From Leisingera daeponensis DSM 23529 (GTDB lineage Bacteria; Pseudomonadota; Alphaproteobacteria; Rhodobacterales; Rhodobacteraceae), in assembly GCF_000473145.1 (NCBI RefSeq), contig NZ_KI421500.1, forward strand, positions 3,187,725 through 3,251,724: a stretch of 64,000 bases of DNA, read 5' to 3'. The notes under the pieces were generated by a model. The model worked only from the letters and a program-made list of their open reading frames with translations. It had not been told where the DNA came from and searched no databases. Positions 7,069 to 18,274 of the stretch are shown here, piece by piece; within the stretch, counting starts at the first letter, position 1; the number at the start of each line of letters is the position of its first letter. The translations under genes and the position numbers were made by a program.

Positions 7069-9126
7069 ATGACGGAAATGACCGCCCTGACCGGCGCGAC
7101 TCCCATTCTGCGCGAAATTTTCGGCTTTGACGCCTTCCGCCCGGGGCAGGAGGAGATCGTCGACGCCGTGACCGCCGGGGAGAACGTGCTGGCGATCATG
7201 CCCACCGGCGGCGGCAAGTCGCTGTGCTACCAGCTGCCCGCGCTGCTGCGCGACGGCATCACCGTGGTGATCTCCCCCCTGATCGCGCTGATGCGCGACC
7301 AGGTCCGCGCCCTGCAGGAGGCGGGCGTCACCGCAGGCGCGCTCACCTCCGGCAATACCGATGAAGAGACCGAAATGGTCTGGCAGGCGATTGAGGCCGG
7401 ACGGCTGAAACTCCTCTACATGGCGCCCGAACGCCTCGCCTCCGGTGCCGCAATGGGGATGCTGCGCCGTATCGGCGTCAGCCTGATCGCGGTGGACGAG
7501 GCCCATTGCGTCAGCCAATGGGGCCACGACTTCCGCCCCGACTACCTGCGCATCGGCGAACTCCGCCGCGCCCTGGGCGTGCCGCTGGCGGCGTTTACCG
7601 CGACCGCGGACCAGGAAACCCAGGAAGAGATCGTTCAGAAACTGTTCGACGGCGAGGCCCCCCGCAGCTTCCTGCGCGGCTTCGACCGGCCCAACATCCA
7701 CCTGGCCTTCGCCGCCAAGGACAGCCCGCGCCGCCAGATCCTGGACTTCGCCGCTGCCCGCAAAGGGCAATCCGGCATCGTCTACTGCGGCACCCGCGCC
7801 AAGACCGAAGCGCTGTCCGCCGCCCTGCGCGACGCAGGCCACAGCGCCTGCTTCTACCACGGCGGCATGGATCCCGAGGACCGCCGCATCGTCGAAACCC
7901 GCTTTGCGCGCGAGGACGGCCTGATCGTGGTCGCCACCGTCGCCTTCGGCATGGGGATCGACAAGCCCGACATCCGCTGGGTCGCCCACGCCGACCTGCC
8001 GAAATCCATCGAGGCCTATTACCAGGAAATCGGCCGGGCAGGGCGCGACGGCGCGCCTGCGGAAACCCTCACCCTGTTCGGTCCCGACGACATCCGCCTG
8101 CGCCGCTCGCAGATCGACGAGGGCCTCGCCCCGCCCGAACGCCGCGCCGCCGACCACGCCCGCCTGAACGCTCTCCTTGGCCTGGCCGAGGCGCTGCACT
8201 GCCGCCGCCAGAAACTGCTGGGCTATTTCGGCGAGGAGGCAGCGCCCTGCGGCAACTGCGACCTCTGCGACACGCCGGCGGATGTGTTCGACGGCACCAC
8301 CGTGGTGCGCAAGGCGCTGTCAGCGGTGCTCAGGACAGAGGAATGGTTCGGCTCCGGCCATCTGATCGACATCCTGCTGGGCGCCGACAACGAGCGTATC
8401 CGCGCCAAGCGCCATGACGAGCTGTCGGTCTATGGCTGCGGCAAGGAGTTCGGCAAGCGCCAGTGGCAGGCGGTGTTCCGGCAGATGATGGGCCACGACC
8501 TCTTGCGCCCCGACCCCGAACGCCACGGCGCCCTGCGCTTTACCGAAGCCGCGCTGCCGATCCTGCGCGGCGAGCAATCCATTGAGCTGCGCCGCGACAC
8601 CATCACATCCGCAGACCGCCGCCCGGCGGTGAAGGCGCTGGTCTCCGAGGAGGACGCGCCGCTGCTGTCTGCCCTGAAGGCCAAGCGCCGCGCGCTGGCC
8701 GAGGCGCAGAAAGTGCCGGCCTATGTGATCTTCCCCGACCGCACCCTGATCGAGATGGCCGAGATACGCCCGGAAACGCTGGACCAGATGGCCCGCATCA
8801 ACGGCGTCGGCGCCAAGAAGCTGGAACGCTATGGCGATGATTTCCTGAGCGTGATCACCGGCGCGGCAGAGCAGCTGCACCCCGCGCGGCGCAAGCTGGC
8901 GGGGCGCGAGTCCGGTTCGGTCTACGATTCGCTGCTGGAGGCCCAGGCGCAGCTAGCGCGCGGCGAATGCGGCACGCTGAAACCGCTCACCTGTTCTGCG
9001 TCGCTCTTGGCCAAAGTGGCGCAGTTGCGCCCGGAGGACGAGAGCGGCGTCACCAGGCTGCTGGGGGAGCGCCGCGCCGAACGTTTCGCGGCGGCGTTTC
9101 TGGACGTCCTGCGCGGCGCGGGCTAG
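7069..9126 (+). CDS. recQ: ATP-dependent DNA helicase RecQ
   Basis: A 685-aa RecQ helicase (3'-5' unwinding in recombination and fork repair). The order is typical: Walker A TGGGKS at 46-51, DEAH box at 143-146, helicase C domain with GRAGRDG near 322-328, zinc-binding cysteines C378/C394/C397/C400 (CGNCDLC), winged helix, then an HRDC domain around 540-615 (VPAYVIFPDRTL). ATG at 7069 gives the usual N-terminus; the ribosome-binding site is weak (GAGG about 12 nt upstream) and ATG 7078 is possible. Followed 42 bp later by yaaA. Confidence 0.95.
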   Translation: MTEMTALTGATPILREIFGFDAFRPGQEEIVDAVTAGENVLAIMPTGGGKSLCYQLPALLRDGITVVISPLIALMRDQVRALQEAGVTAGALTSGNTDEETEMVWQAIEAGRLKLLYMAPERLASGAAMGMLRRIGVSLIAVDEAHCVSQWGHDFRPDYLRIGELRRALGVPLAAFTATADQETQEEIVQKLFDGEAPRSFLRGFDRPNIHLAFAAKDSPRRQILDFAAARKGQSGIVYCGTRAKTEALSAALRDAGHSACFYHGGMDPEDRRIVETRFAREDGLIVVATVAFGMGIDKPDIRWVAHADLPKSIEAYYQEIGRAGRDGAPAETLTLFGPDDIRLRRSQIDEGLAPPERRAADHARLNALLGLAEALHCRRQKLLGYFGEEAAPCGNCDLCDTPADVFDGTTVVRKALSAVLRTEEWFGSGHLIDILLGADNERIRAKRHDELSVYGCGKEFGKRQWQAVFRQMMGHDLLRPDPERHGALRFTEAALPILRGEQSIELRRDTITSADRRPAVKALVSEEDAPLLSALKAKRRALAEAQKVPAYVIFPDRTLIEMAEIRPETLDQMARINGVGAKKLERYGDDFLSVITGAAEQLHPARRKLAGRESGSVYDSLLEAQAQLARGECGTLKPLTCSASLLAKVAQLRPEDESGVTRLLGERRAERFAAAFLDVLRGAG

Positions 9127-9168
9127 GGTCGCGCCAAGAAACCGGGCTATGAAAAATTGGGGGCAGAT

Positions 9169-9933
9169 ATGCTGGTAGTGACCTCTCCGGCCAAGAAGCT
9201 GGACTGGGCGGAACGGGATCAGGAGATGACCTGGCCTGCGCTGCACGACGATGCCGTGGCGCTGGCTGAGGTGGCCCGCGGGCAATCGGTGGCGGACCTG
9301 ATGAAGCTGATGCACATCAGCGAGGATCTGGCCAAGCTGAATTATGCACGGTTCCAGGAGTTTGCCGCCGACCCCAAGACAGTCGCCACCCGCCCGGCGG
9401 CGCTGGCCTTTGCCGGCGACACCTACCAGGGGCTTGAGGCCGCCTCGCTGGAGCCTGAGGAAATGGCCTGGGCGCAGGAGCATTTCCGCATCCTCTCCGG
9501 TCTTTACGGCGTGCTGCGGCCGTTGGATGCGATGCAGCCCTACCGGCTGGAAATGGGCTCGCGCCTGAAGAACCCGCGCGGCAAGAACCTCTATGACTTC
9601 TGGGGCAGCCGGATTGCGCAAGCACTGAATGAACAGGCAGACGCGGTGGGCGCGAAGGTGCTGGTGAACTGCGCCAGCCAGGAATATTTCGGCGCGGTGG
9701 ATCTGGCGGCGCTGAAGCTGCGGGTGGTCACGCCGGTTTTCATGGAAGACAAGAACGGCACCCCCAAAGTGGTGAGCTTCTACGCCAAGCGCGCCCGCGG
9801 CGCGATGACACGGTTCATCATCCAGCACCGTCTGGCGGAGGCAGAGAGCCTCAAGGACTTCGATGCCGGCGGCTACGCCTACCAGCCGCAGATGTCAGAG
9901 CCGGACAAGCCTGTCTTTCTGCGCAAGGCTTGA
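9169..9933 (+). CDS. yaaA: Peroxide stress protein YaaA
   Basis: A 254-aa DUF328/YaaA protein starting MLVVTSPAKKLDW, the family N-terminal signature, with RFQEF, FNGDVY-equivalent AFAGDTYQGLEA and SGLYGVLRPLDAMQPYRLEMG motifs. In E. coli YaaA limits free iron and protects DNA during hydrogen peroxide stress. Its position right behind recQ would couple it with repair, though that link is inference. ATG 9169 follows GGGGGCAG. A TTG four codons earlier is an alternative. Confidence 0.93.
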   Translation: MLVVTSPAKKLDWAERDQEMTWPALHDDAVALAEVARGQSVADLMKLMHISEDLAKLNYARFQEFAADPKTVATRPAALAFAGDTYQGLEAASLEPEEMAWAQEHFRILSGLYGVLRPLDAMQPYRLEMGSRLKNPRGKNLYDFWGSRIAQALNEQADAVGAKVLVNCASQEYFGAVDLAALKLRVVTPVFMEDKNGTPKVVSFYAKRARGAMTRFIIQHRLAEAESLKDFDAGGYAYQPQMSEPDKPVFLRKA

Positions 9934-10003
9934 CCTGAACTTGATGTAAAAGGGAGCAGCTCCCGCCCGTTCCGGCACATTCAAATAGAATGCACCGTCC
10001 CGG

Positions 10004-10034
10004 TTGGGCGCGGCACGCGCGCTGCCGGGCCCAA
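10004..10034 (+). repeat. GC-rich hairpin (TTGGGC...GCCCAA)
   Basis: TTGGGC (10004-10009) pairs with GCCCAA (10029-10034), and inside this GGCA pairs with TGCC around a CG-rich loop that includes GCGCTGCCGGGCCCAA. The same GCGCTGCCGGGCCCAA string recurs near 60704, so this belongs with the dispersed hairpin family. It lies in the 458-bp gap between yaaA and the histidine kinase gene. Confidence 0.5.
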
Positions 10035-10130
10035 GGCCGCACAGAGGGCGTGCCGGCGCAGCCGGTGCGCCCGCGGGCGCGGGAGAGCCTGGCGGCTTCA
10101 CCTCTGCCGGGCGCAGGCAGCAGCCCGGGC

Positions 10131-10252
10131 TGAGCGCCGCCTCCGCCTGAGCCGCCTCCGCCTGAGCGGCTTCCGCCTGACTGCCCCAAGCCTGACTGGC
10201 CTCAGCACATCTGGCCACCGCCTGTGCGGTCTCCCTCTGACTGGCCTCAGCC
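10131..10252. repeat. Degenerate 15-bp tandem repeat array
   Basis: About eight head-to-tail units of roughly 15 bp, the clearest being TGAGCCGCCTCCGCC, TGAGCGGCTTCCGCC, TGACTGCCCCAAGCC and TGACTGGCCTCAGCC. Read on the minus strand one frame encodes QAEAA-type pentapeptide repeats, but no convincing gene covers them. Period 15 keeps frame, so a decayed repeat-coding segment is possible; so is simple slippage. Confidence 0.6.
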
Positions 10253-10391
10253 GGGCCGGCCGGTCCGGGCGGCCAGTTCAGGGCGCGGCACTGCCGCGGC
10301 TTCTGCGGGGCGGTTATCCCAGCCGCGGGCGGCCCGGCGCAGGCGCCGCCAGTGCCCGCGCAACCCGGTGCAGACCCGTCCCCGGCGCGGG

Positions 10392-12677
10392 TCAGGCTCC
10401 GGCTGCGGAGAGGGCGGGCGGGCTGCCGGGGTCCAGCGGCCTTGTGCCGGCCGGGGCGAAATCGCGGATCTTTTCGTGGATCAGCGCCTTGCGCAGCGGC
10501 TTGGTCAGGTAATGATCCAGCCCGGCCGCCAGAATCCCCTCGGAATCGCCCGCCATGGCATGCGCCGTCAGCGCTACTACCGGCACGTGGCGTCCGGTTC
10601 CGGCCTCGATCTTGCGGATCTCCGCGGTGGCTTCCTTGCCGTCCATCTTGGGCATGGAGATATCCATGAAGATCAGATCCGGCTCAAAGCTTGTATAGGC
10701 GTCGACCGCCTCCAGGCCGTTGCCGGCGAACTTCAGGTCGATGTCCAGCTCCTTCACCATCTTGCGGAACACCAGCTGGTTGGTCTTGTTGTCCTCAGCC
10801 GCCAGCACCCGCATCCGCCGGGCTTCGGAAGCGGCCGGCGGCAGGGGCGGCGGGTAGGGCTCCGGCCGCTCCGGCGGCGCGGCCAGCGGAATGGCGGCGG
10901 CAGGCTCCGGCGCCGCAACAGGGACCGCCTGCACCGCAGCGGGCCTGCCGGACCCCGCCAGCTCCGACAGTTGGCGGAACAGCTCGCCGCGCGGCACCGG
11001 GTTTTGCAGCACGCCGTTCACCAACTGGCGGATTTCCGGATCATTGGCAGCCTGCGGGCTGGAGTTCAGCAGCAGCATCGGCACCCCGCTCCACGGCCCG
11101 GACTTGAGATCCCGGGCCAGCTGCACACCGTCCAGCACTGGCAGGTTGTGGCCGCTGATGACCAGGTCGATCCCGTTCTGCATCGCCGCCAGCGCGGCCG
11201 CGGCGGTGCCGGCGGTGGTGACCTGGATGCCCAGCATCAGCAAATGCTTCTGCAGGATTTCGCAGTTCAGCGGCAGGTCATCCACCAGCAGCACGTGGCG
11301 CAGGGTGCTGGGCAGCGCCTGAACCGCCGCCTCGGGGCCGGCTTCCACTGGCAGCGGCAGGCGGAAGCCAAAGCAGGAGCCCTTGCCCTCCTCGCTGTCG
11401 ACCCAGATCTCGCCGCCCATCATCTCGATCAGCCGCTTGGAGATCGCCAGCCCCAGGCCGGTGCCTTCGAACTGGCGGTTGCGCTCGTCCTCGACCTGGT
11501 TGAACTCGCCGAAGATGTGGCTGATCTTCTCCTGCGGGATGCCGATGCCGGTGTCTTCGATATTGACATGCACCGCGCATTGCTTGTCGTCGGGAGAGGT
11601 GATGCCGGTCACCCGCAGCGTCACATGCCCCTCCTTGGTGAACTTCACCGCATTGCCGGCCAGATTGGTCAGCACCTGCCGGATCCGGCCCGGATCGCCG
11701 GTAAAGCGGGTCGGCAGGAACAGGTCGTAGTCGACCAGCAGGGCAATCCCCTTGTCCCGGGCGGTGGGCTGCAGCAGCATCACCACCTCATGCAGGCAGC
11801 GCTCCAGATCGAAGGGTTCGGGATGCAGCTCCAGCTTGTCGGCTTCGATCTTGGAGTAGTCGAGCACGTCGTTGATGATGACCAGCAGCGCCTCGCCCGA
11901 GTTCTTGATGGTGCTGGCATACAGCCGCTGTTCCTCGTCCAGCTCGGTGTCGCACAGCAGTTCCGCCATGCCGACCACCCCGTTCATCGGCGTGCGGATC
12001 TCATGGCTCATATTGGCGAGGAAGGCGGATTTTGCGCGGTTTGCAGCTTCGGCGCGGGCGCGGGCGGCGCGCAGCTCTTCTTCGTAGCGCACGGTCGAGG
12101 TGATATCGAGCGCCAGCGTCACCATGTCGCCGTCGTGGCCGCGTTGATCGATCAGCCGCAGGTACCGCTCATCCCAAAGCTGGACCACCACCGGTTCCGG
12201 CGCGGGGGATAGCCAGCGTTCGTTCATCATCGCCCGCCAGGCATTGGGGGCCATGCCGCCTGTGTTGATCAGCCCCTCGTCGGTCAGAAGCTGCAGGATG
12301 CGCATGTAGGAGATGCCGGGCGCCACCTCCTCCAGCCCGTCGAAGATGTTGATATAGGCAGTGTTGGCACCGATCAGGTTGCTGTCCGCATCAAAAAACG
12401 CAAACCCGTCCTGAAATGCCTGGATCGAATGCCACAGGCGCCGCTCCGCGGTTTCGATTTTCTCGTTGGCGGTGTGGAGATCGGATTTCACCTTGGCGTT
12501 TTCGTCGCGCACGGTGGCGACTTCGGCCTGGGTCTGGCCGATCTGCTTGGTCAGTGCCAGCGCGTGGCGGCCCAGCTTGCGGTTGGCGGCAGACAGCTCC
12601 GCCTGTTTCAGCTCAAGCAGCCGCTCGGCGGCCAGCCGGGCCCGCCTTTCTTCCGATAATTTGTCGGCAAGGCTCAT
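10392..12677 (-). CDS. Soluble hybrid sensor histidine kinase with PAS and two receiver domains
   Basis: A 761-aa protein without membrane segments. Order: N-terminal coiled coil (about 5-80), PAS-like domain (about 80-195), HisKA with phospho-acceptor H225 ([15 protein letters not shown]), HATPase with N342, DTGIGI (375-380) and GTGLGL (405-410), then two receivers. Receiver 1 (about 461-575) keeps the acidic pair VDD but has Gly509 where the phospho-Asp should be, so it cannot be phosphorylated normally. Receiver 2 (about 622-740) is intact with D672 and K727. A proline/alanine-rich linker joins them. ATG 12677 gives the start; output partner unknown. Divergent from the macroglobulin gene. 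Confidence 0.9.
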   Translation of the reverse strand: MSLADKLSEERRARLAAERLLELKQAELSAANRKLGRHALALTKQIGQTQAEVATVRDENAKVKSDLHTANEKIETAERRLWHSIQAFQDGFAFFDADSNLIGANTAYINIFDGLEEVAPGISYMRILQLLTDEGLINTGGMAPNAWRAMMNERWLSPAPEPVVVQLWDERYLRLIDQRGHDGDMVTLALDITSTVRYEEELRAARARAEAANRAKSAFLANMSHEIRTPMNGVVGMAELLCDTELDEEQRLYASTIKNSGEALLVIINDVLDYSKIEADKLELHPEPFDLERCLHEVVMLLQPTARDKGIALLVDYDLFLPTRFTGDPGRIRQVLTNLAGNAVKFTKEGHVTLRVTGITSPDDKQCAVHVNIEDTGIGIPQEKISHIFGEFNQVEDERNRQFEGTGLGLAISKRLIEMMGGEIWVDSEEGKGSCFGFRLPLPVEAGPEAAVQALPSTLRHVLLVDDLPLNCEILQKHLLMLGIQVTTAGTAAAALAAMQNGIDLVISGHNLPVLDGVQLARDLKSGPWSGVPMLLLNSSPQAANDPEIRQLVNGVLQNPVPRGELFRQLSELAGSGRPAAVQAVPVAAPEPAAAIPLAAPPERPEPYPPPLPPAASEARRMRVLAAEDNKTNQLVFRKMVKELDIDLKFAGNGLEAVDAYTSFEPDLIFMDISMPKMDGKEATAEIRKIEAGTGRHVPVVALTAHAMAGDSEGILAAGLDHYLTKPLRKALIHEKIRDFAPAGTRPLDPGSPPALSAAGA

Positions 12678-12780
12678 CCCTGCACACTCCGGCAATGCAT
12701 CAACACAAACTGCGCGCGGCAAAATCCCGCACGGGCGGCCGCAGGGCTGCCTCTCATGTGTTACGCGGAGGAATCTTGCT

Positions 12781-12915
12781 ATGACGTTAAGCCCGTGCCA
12801 GCCTGTCGCCAGTTTTGGAGGGTGCCATGCCGCGTCTGTTTGCTTCTGCCTTATTATATTTTATTGCTTTTATTGCATTTTTACCTTCGGCCTGGGCCGG
12901 GCCGGAGGTGCCTGA
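12781..12915 (+). CDS. Possible upstream overlapping ORF, 44 codons
   Basis: ATG at 12781 follows GGAGG by 9 nt and opens a 44-codon frame that overlaps the first 30 codons of the macroglobulin gene in another frame. The product would be hydrophobic and cysteine-rich ([14 protein letters not shown] core). Because the overlapping stretch encodes a T-rich signal peptide, hydrophobicity in the second frame is partly automatic. It may be a translational regulator or not translated at all. Confidence 0.25.
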   Translation: MTLSPCQPVASFGGCHAASVCFCLIIFYCFYCIFTFGLGRAGGA

Positions 12916-15900
12916 TTACCGTTACCGCTCGTATGCGGATACGGATTTCTTCGGCTCCGACCTGCAGCCGCTCTACGGCACCGATGTGCAGTCCTGCGCC
13001 CGCGCCTGCTCCGCGCAGGCGGATTGCGCAGGCTTTGTGTTCAACCAGCGCGCCAATGCCTGTTTCCCCAAATCGGCGCTGACGCAGTCCAGCCCCTACG
13101 CAGGTGCCCTCTCAGCCGTGAAACAGCCCGCCGTCCCGGGTCTGGCCGCCGCCGCCGCGGCGCGTGCGGCGCGGCTGGATTTCCTGCCCGCGCAGGAGCT
13201 GCAGGACGCCGCTGCCTTCGCGCGCATTCTGGGGCTGGAATATCCGCTGGCCGCAAATACCCCGGCACAGGCCCGCGCCGCCGCCCGCAGCCTGCTGCGG
13301 GACGGTGATTCCCCGGCGGCCTTGCGCTGGATGGCGCAGGCGGTGGTGCTGGAAGACGCGGCCGCGGACTGGACGCAATTTTCCGCGTATCTGCTGCGCG
13401 CCGCCAAGGACAGCGGCAACCGCAGCCAGCAGACCCGCTACCGCGCGCAGGCCTATCATGCTGCGCTGAACGGCTATCTGCGTGCCGCGGACCCGGCGGC
13501 GCAGGCCCAGGCGCTGGCAGCCGCCGCCCAGGCGCAGGAGGTGCAGGGCAGGGGCCGCGCCATGCTGCCGCTGCTGCGGCTGGCGCAGGACATCGCCCCG
13601 GATGAGGCCCGCGCCGCCCGGCTGGAGGATGCGATTGGCAAATACGGCTTCCGCGTTCTGGCCAGCACCGCCGAAAGCGACAGCGCCGCGCCGCGCATCT
13701 GCGCCGAGTTTTCGGAGGATCTGGAACAGGCGGGCACCGATTATGAAAACTATGTCCGTCTGCCGGAGGGCAGCCTGGCCGTCACTGTCGAGGGCCGCCA
13801 GCTGTGCCTCGACGGGGCGGAGCACGGCAAGCGCTACCGCCTGACCCTGCGCCGCGGCCTGCCCGCGGCCAGCGGCGAACAGCTCTACAAGGATGTGGAG
13901 CTGACCCATTACGTGCGCGACCGCGCCCCGCGGGTCCGCTTCCCGGGCCGCGCCTATGTGCTGCCCGCGGGCGGCGCGGCGGCGCTGCCGGTGGAAACCG
14001 TGAACCTGACCGATCTCGACCTGCGCCTGCGCCGGGTCAGCAGCCGCAACGTGCTGCGCACCCTGCAGGAAGGCTATTTCGCCAAGCCGCTTTCCCAGTG
14101 GGAGGATGAACACTTCGCGTCCAGTATTGCCGAGGAAATCTGGACCGGCAGCGCCGAAGTGGACACCGCGCTCAACCAGGCGATGACCAGCCGCCTGCCG
14201 CTGGATGAGGCCTTGGCAGGGCAAAAGCCCGGTCTCTACGCCCTCACCGCCCGGGTGCCGGGTGCCGATCCCTATGAGGACGCCGGCGCCACCCAGTGGT
14301 TCGTGCTGACCTCGCTGGGCCTGTCCGCGATGTCCGGCAGCGACGGGTTGCATGTGCAGGTGCAGGGCCTGGCGGATGCCAAGCCGCAAGCCGGCGCCGA
14401 GGTCAGCCTGATCTCCTCCGCCAACGAGGTTCTGGCAACCGAAGCCAGCGACGCCAGCGGCTATGTGCATTTCGCCCCTGGCCTCACCCGCGGCACCGGA
14501 GGGGCGGCGCCCGCGCTGATCACCGCGCGCGCGGGGGAGGGGGATTTCACCTTCCTGCCCCTGAACGATGCCGCCTTTGACCTGTCCGACCGCGGCGTGG
14601 CCGGCCGCCCCGCGCCGGGGCCGGTGGATGTCTTCCTCGCCACCACCCGCGGCGCCTTCCGCGCGGGCGAAACCGTGCATGTGACCGCGCTGGCCCGCGA
14701 CAGCCAGGCGAAAGCCATCGGCGGCCTGCCGCTGACTGCGATTCTCCTGCGCCCCGACGGGGTGGAATACACCCGCCAGACCTCCGCCGCAGGCCATCAG
14801 GGCGGCCACGTCTTTGCGCTGCCGACCGGCCCCGCCGCCCCGCGCGGCACCTGGCGGATCGAAATCAAGAGCGACCTCAAGGCCCCCGCGCTCGCCAGCC
14901 GGCAGATCCTGGTCGAGGATTTCCTGCCCGAACGGATAGATTTCGAACAGCAGGTAACGAATGCAGAAAGCCTCCAGCCCGGCGGCACAGCTCAGATCGC
15001 GCTGCAAGCCGACTACCTGTTCGGCGCGCCGGGCGCGGGCCTGAAGGTGGAGGGCAGCGTCCGCCTCACCGCCGCCGATACGCTGGATCAGTGGCCGGGT
15101 TTCCGTTTTGGCCGCTATGACGAGGCGTCCTCGGCCCAGACCGAACATTTCGGCGGCCAGGAAACCGGCCCTGACGGCGCCGCGGCCTTCACCGTCAGCC
15201 TGCCAGCCGTCCCCCCGGCAGAGGGCAAGCCGCTGCTGGCGACCCTCACCACCCGCGTCGCTGACGGCTCCGCCCGCCCGGTGGAGCGCACGCTGGAGCT
15301 GCCCGTCCGCCCCGCTGGCCCGGTCCTCGGCATCAAGCCGCAATTTGACGAGGCCGCGGCAGAAGGCAGTGAAGCAGGCTTTGAACTCATTGCCCTGTCG
15401 CCGGACCTGACTCCGATGCCGATGCGTGTGAAATGGACCCTGAACCGGGTCGAGACGCGCTATCAGTGGTATCAGCTTTACGGCAACTGGAACTGGGAGC
15501 CCGTGACACGCCGCACCCGCATCGCCACCGGCGAGGCGCAGCTGGGCAGCGATCCGCTGCCGCTGTCGCAGCCCGTCGACTGGGGCCGGTATGAACTGGT
15601 GGTGGAGCGCCTCGACGGCGCATATGCCTCGGCGGCCTACGACTTCTACGCCGGCTGGTACGCGCCCGAGGGCAGCACCGAGACCCCCGCCCGGCTGGAG
15701 CTGTCGCTGGACAGCGAAAGCTACACCCCCGGCGATACCGCCCGCCTGCGCATCGTGCCGCAGGCCGCGGGCACCGCGCTGGTCTCGGTGGTCTCAAATC
15801 GCCTGATCCACCGCATGTCGGTTGAGGTTCCGGCAGGCGAAACCGTGATCCCGCTGGAGGTCACGCAGGACTGGGGCAGCGGCGCCTATGTGACCGCCAC

Positions 15901-18274
15901 GGTGATCCAGCCGGTGGCAGGCAGCCGCGGCCGCACCCCGCTGCGCGCTCTGGGCCTGGCCCACGCCGGCGTCACCCAGCCCGGCCAGCAGCTGCAGGTC
16001 GCGATTGACGTCCCCGATGTCGCCCGCCCGCGCGGCACGCAAGCGGCCAAAATCCGCGTGACCGGCGCGGCGGAGGGCGAGGAGGTCTGGCTGACCGCCG
16101 CCGCCGTCGATCTCGGCATCCTCAATCTGACAGGGTTCCAAAGCCCCGATCCCAGCGCGCATTACTTCGGCCAGCGCCGTCTGGGGATGGAGCTGCGCGA
16201 CGTCTATGGCCGCCTCATCGACCCCGGCAACGGCGCTTTGGGCCGCATCCGCTCCGGCGGCGATGCGGACGGCGGCATGAAGATGCAATCGCCGCCGCCA
16301 ACGCAGGACCTGGTGGCGCTGTTCTCCGGGCCGCTGCAAGTGGACGCGAATGGCGAGGTTGAATTCCCCCTGACGCTGCCCGCCTTCAACGGCACCCTGC
16401 GGCTGATGGCAGTTGCCTGGTCGGGCAAGGCCGTGGGCCAGGCCGAGGCCGACATGCTGGTGCGCGACCCGGTGGTGGTCACCGCCGCCCTGCCGCGTTT
16501 CCTGGCGCCGGGCGATCAAAGCCGCGCCCGCATAGAAATCGTCCACGCCGATGGCCCGGCTGGTGCGATGAAGCTGACCGCAACCACCGCAGGCGGCCTG
16601 ACGCTCGGCAGCCTGCCCGCCGCCGTCACCTTGCAGGAGCAGGGCAAGACCGTGCTGGATCTGCCGGTCACGGCGCAAACAGCGGGCGACCACGCGCTGA
16701 CCCTCGCTCTCACCACGCCCGACGGGCAGGAGCTGCGGCAGGACCTGCGAATGCCGGTCCGCGCCAACGATCCGGTGACGTCGGAAACCCGCCGCTTCAC
16801 TCTTGCAGCAGGCGACACCTTCCTGTTCAGCAAGGACGTCTTCGCGGGCCTGCGCCCAGGCACCGCCCGCGCCACCATCTCCTCCGGCCCGCTTGCCAAG
16901 TTCGACGTGCCGGGCCTTCTGGCGGAACTGGACCAGTACCCCTACGGCTGCACCGAGCAGGTGACGTCGAAGGCCTTGCCGCTGCTCTACCTCAGCAGCG
17001 TGGCGCAGGCGGCAGGGCTGGGGAACGGCCCGGCGGTGGACGCGCGCATCAATGCCGCCATCCGCCAGGTGCTGACCCGCCAGGCCCCTTCGGGCGCCTT
17101 CGGGATGTGGCGCGCCGACAGCGGCGAGTTCTGGCTGGACGCCTATGCCACCGACTTCCTCAGCCGCGCCCGCGCGCAAGGCTATGAGGTGCCGCAGCAG
17201 GCCTTCGCGCAGGCGATGGACAACCTGCGCAACCGCATCAGCTACGCCGCCGATTTCGACACGGGCGGCGAGGAGATCGCCTATGCCCTCCTGGTGCTGG
17301 CGCGCGAAGGCGCCGCCCAGATGGGCGATTTGCGCTACTATGCGGATGTGAAGGGCGACGCCTTTGCCACGCCCCTTGCCGCCGCCCAGCTGGGCGCCGC
17401 GCTCGCGGCCTATGGCGACCAGCGCCGCGCCGACCGGATGTTTGCCCGCGCCGCCCAAATGACCGGTTCCGAGGGGCAGGGCGAAGCCCGCCTCTGGCGT
17501 GCGGACTTCGGCACCGCCTTGCGCGACACCGCGGGCGTTCTGGCGCTGGCGGCGGAGGCCGGATCGGAGGCGGTGGACCGGACCCGCCTGTCGGCGCGGA
17601 TCTCGAACGCCAGCGGCCAGCGCTCCACGCAGGAGGCCGCCTGGACCCTGATGGCCGCCCATGCGCTGACCCAGCGGCCCGAGGAGTCCGGTCTGCTGGT
17701 CAACGGCCAGCCCGTCAAAGGCCCGTTTGTGCAGGCCGCAGACGGGCAGGACATGCCGGAACTTGCCCTGACCGCCGCCAATGGCCGCACCGCGGACATC
17801 ACCCTCACCACCCTTGGCGTGCCAGAGGTCCCGCCCGCCGCGGGCGGCTTCGGCTACACCATCGAACGCAGCTACTACACGCTGGAGGGCCAGCCGCTGG
17901 ACGCGCAGTCCGTGCAGACAGGCGCGCGGTTCGTGGCGGTCCTGCGGGTGATGCCGCATGAGGAGACCGGTGCGAGGCTGATGATCAACGATCCGCTGCC
18001 CGCGGGGTTTGAGATCGACAACCCCAACCTGCTGCGCTCCGGCGATCTGCGCGATCTCGACTGGCTGAACCCGGCAGAGGCCGAACACGCCGAGTTCCGC
18101 AGCGACCGCTTCCTGGCGGCGGTGAATGTGCGCGATGCCGCGCCGGTGACGCTGGCCTATGTGGTCCGCGCGGTGACGCCGGGCACGTTCCACCACCCGG
18201 CGGCCTCGGTCGAGGACATGTACCGCCCCGCCTACCGTGCGAGGACTGGCACGGGCCGCGTGGTCGTGAAGTGA
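12827..18274 (+). CDS. Bacterial alpha-2-macroglobulin with N-terminal PAN domain
   Basis: A 1815-aa exported protein. Signal peptide [20 protein letters not shown] ends in SAWA; there is no lipobox, unlike the E. coli lipoprotein YfhM. A cysteine-rich PAN/Apple-like domain (about 35-90: [15 protein letters not shown]) follows, then macroglobulin repeats, the bait-like MG regions and the thioester motif GCTEQ with C1375 and Q1378. Such proteins trap attacking proteases in the periplasm. ATG 12827 lies 6 nt after GGAGGG. The signal-peptide codons are AT-rich (TTA, TAT, ATT). The stop overlaps the pbpC start; macroglobulin with PBP1C is the conserved arrangement, suggesting joint repair/defence of a breached wall. 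Confidence 0.93.
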   Translation: MPRLFASALLYFIAFIAFLPSAWAGPEVPDYRYRSYADTDFFGSDLQPLYGTDVQSCARACSAQADCAGFVFNQRANACFPKSALTQSSPYAGALSAVKQPAVPGLAAAAAARAARLDFLPAQELQDAAAFARILGLEYPLAANTPAQARAAARSLLRDGDSPAALRWMAQAVVLEDAAADWTQFSAYLLRAAKDSGNRSQQTRYRAQAYHAALNGYLRAADPAAQAQALAAAAQAQEVQGRGRAMLPLLRLAQDIAPDEARAARLEDAIGKYGFRVLASTAESDSAAPRICAEFSEDLEQAGTDYENYVRLPEGSLAVTVEGRQLCLDGAEHGKRYRLTLRRGLPAASGEQLYKDVELTHYVRDRAPRVRFPGRAYVLPAGGAAALPVETVNLTDLDLRLRRVSSRNVLRTLQEGYFAKPLSQWEDEHFASSIAEEIWTGSAEVDTALNQAMTSRLPLDEALAGQKPGLYALTARVPGADPYEDAGATQWFVLTSLGLSAMSGSDGLHVQVQGLADAKPQAGAEVSLISSANEVLATEASDASGYVHFAPGLTRGTGGAAPALITARAGEGDFTFLPLNDAAFDLSDRGVAGRPAPGPVDVFLATTRGAFRAGETVHVTALARDSQAKAIGGLPLTAILLRPDGVEYTRQTSAAGHQGGHVFALPTGPAAPRGTWRIEIKSDLKAPALASRQILVEDFLPERIDFEQQVTNAESLQPGGTAQIALQADYLFGAPGAGLKVEGSVRLTAADTLDQWPGFRFGRYDEASSAQTEHFGGQETGPDGAAAFTVSLPAVPPAEGKPLLATLTTRVADGSARPVERTLELPVRPAGPVLGIKPQFDEAAAEGSEAGFELIALSPDLTPMPMRVKWTLNRVETRYQWYQLYGNWNWEPVTRRTRIATGEAQLGSDPLPLSQPVDWGRYELVVERLDGAYASAAYDFYAGWYAPEGSTETPARLELSLDSESYTPGDTARLRIVPQAAGTALVSVVSNRLIHRMSVEVPAGETVIPLEVTQDWGSGAYVTATVIQPVAGSRGRTPLRALGLAHAGVTQPGQQLQVAIDVPDVARPRGTQAAKIRVTGAAEGEEVWLTAAAVDLGILNLTGFQSPDPSAHYFGQRRLGMELRDVYGRLIDPGNGALGRIRSGGDADGGMKMQSPPPTQDLVALFSGPLQVDANGEVEFPLTLPAFNGTLRLMAVAWSGKAVGQAEADMLVRDPVVVTAALPRFLAPGDQSRARIEIVHADGPAGAMKLTATTAGGLTLGSLPAAVTLQEQGKTVLDLPVTAQTAGDHALTLALTTPDGQELRQDLRMPVRANDPVTSETRRFTLAAGDTFLFSKDVFAGLRPGTARATISSGPLAKFDVPGLLAELDQYPYGCTEQVTSKALPLLYLSSVAQAAGLGNGPAVDARINAAIRQVLTRQAPSGAFGMWRADSGEFWLDAYATDFLSRARAQGYEVPQQAFAQAMDNLRNRISYAADFDTGGEEIAYALLVLAREGAAQMGDLRYYADVKGDAFATPLAAAQLGAALAAYGDQRRADRMFARAAQMTGSEGQGEARLWRADFGTALRDTAGVLALAAEAGSEAVDRTRLSARISNASGQRSTQEAAWTLMAAHALTQRPEESGLLVNGQPVKGPFVQAADGQDMPELALTAANGRTADITLTTLGVPEVPPAAGGFGYTIERSYYTLEGQPLDAQSVQTGARFVAVLRVMPHEETGARLMINDPLPAGFEIDNPNLLRSGDLRDLDWLNPAEAEHAEFRSDRFLAAVNVRDAAPVTLAYVVRAVTPGTFHHPAASVEDMYRPAYRARTGTGRVVVK

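Noticed and set aside
9851..10218. Small Ala/Gly-rich frames over the tandem repeats
   Set aside because: No ribosome-binding site, overlap with the yaaA 3' end, and composition explained by the 15-bp repeat.
10224..12212. Long open frame antisense to the histidine kinase
   Set aside because: It mirrors kinase codon structure in GC-rich DNA, gives a His/Gln/Arg-rich product without motifs, and lacks a ribosome-binding site.
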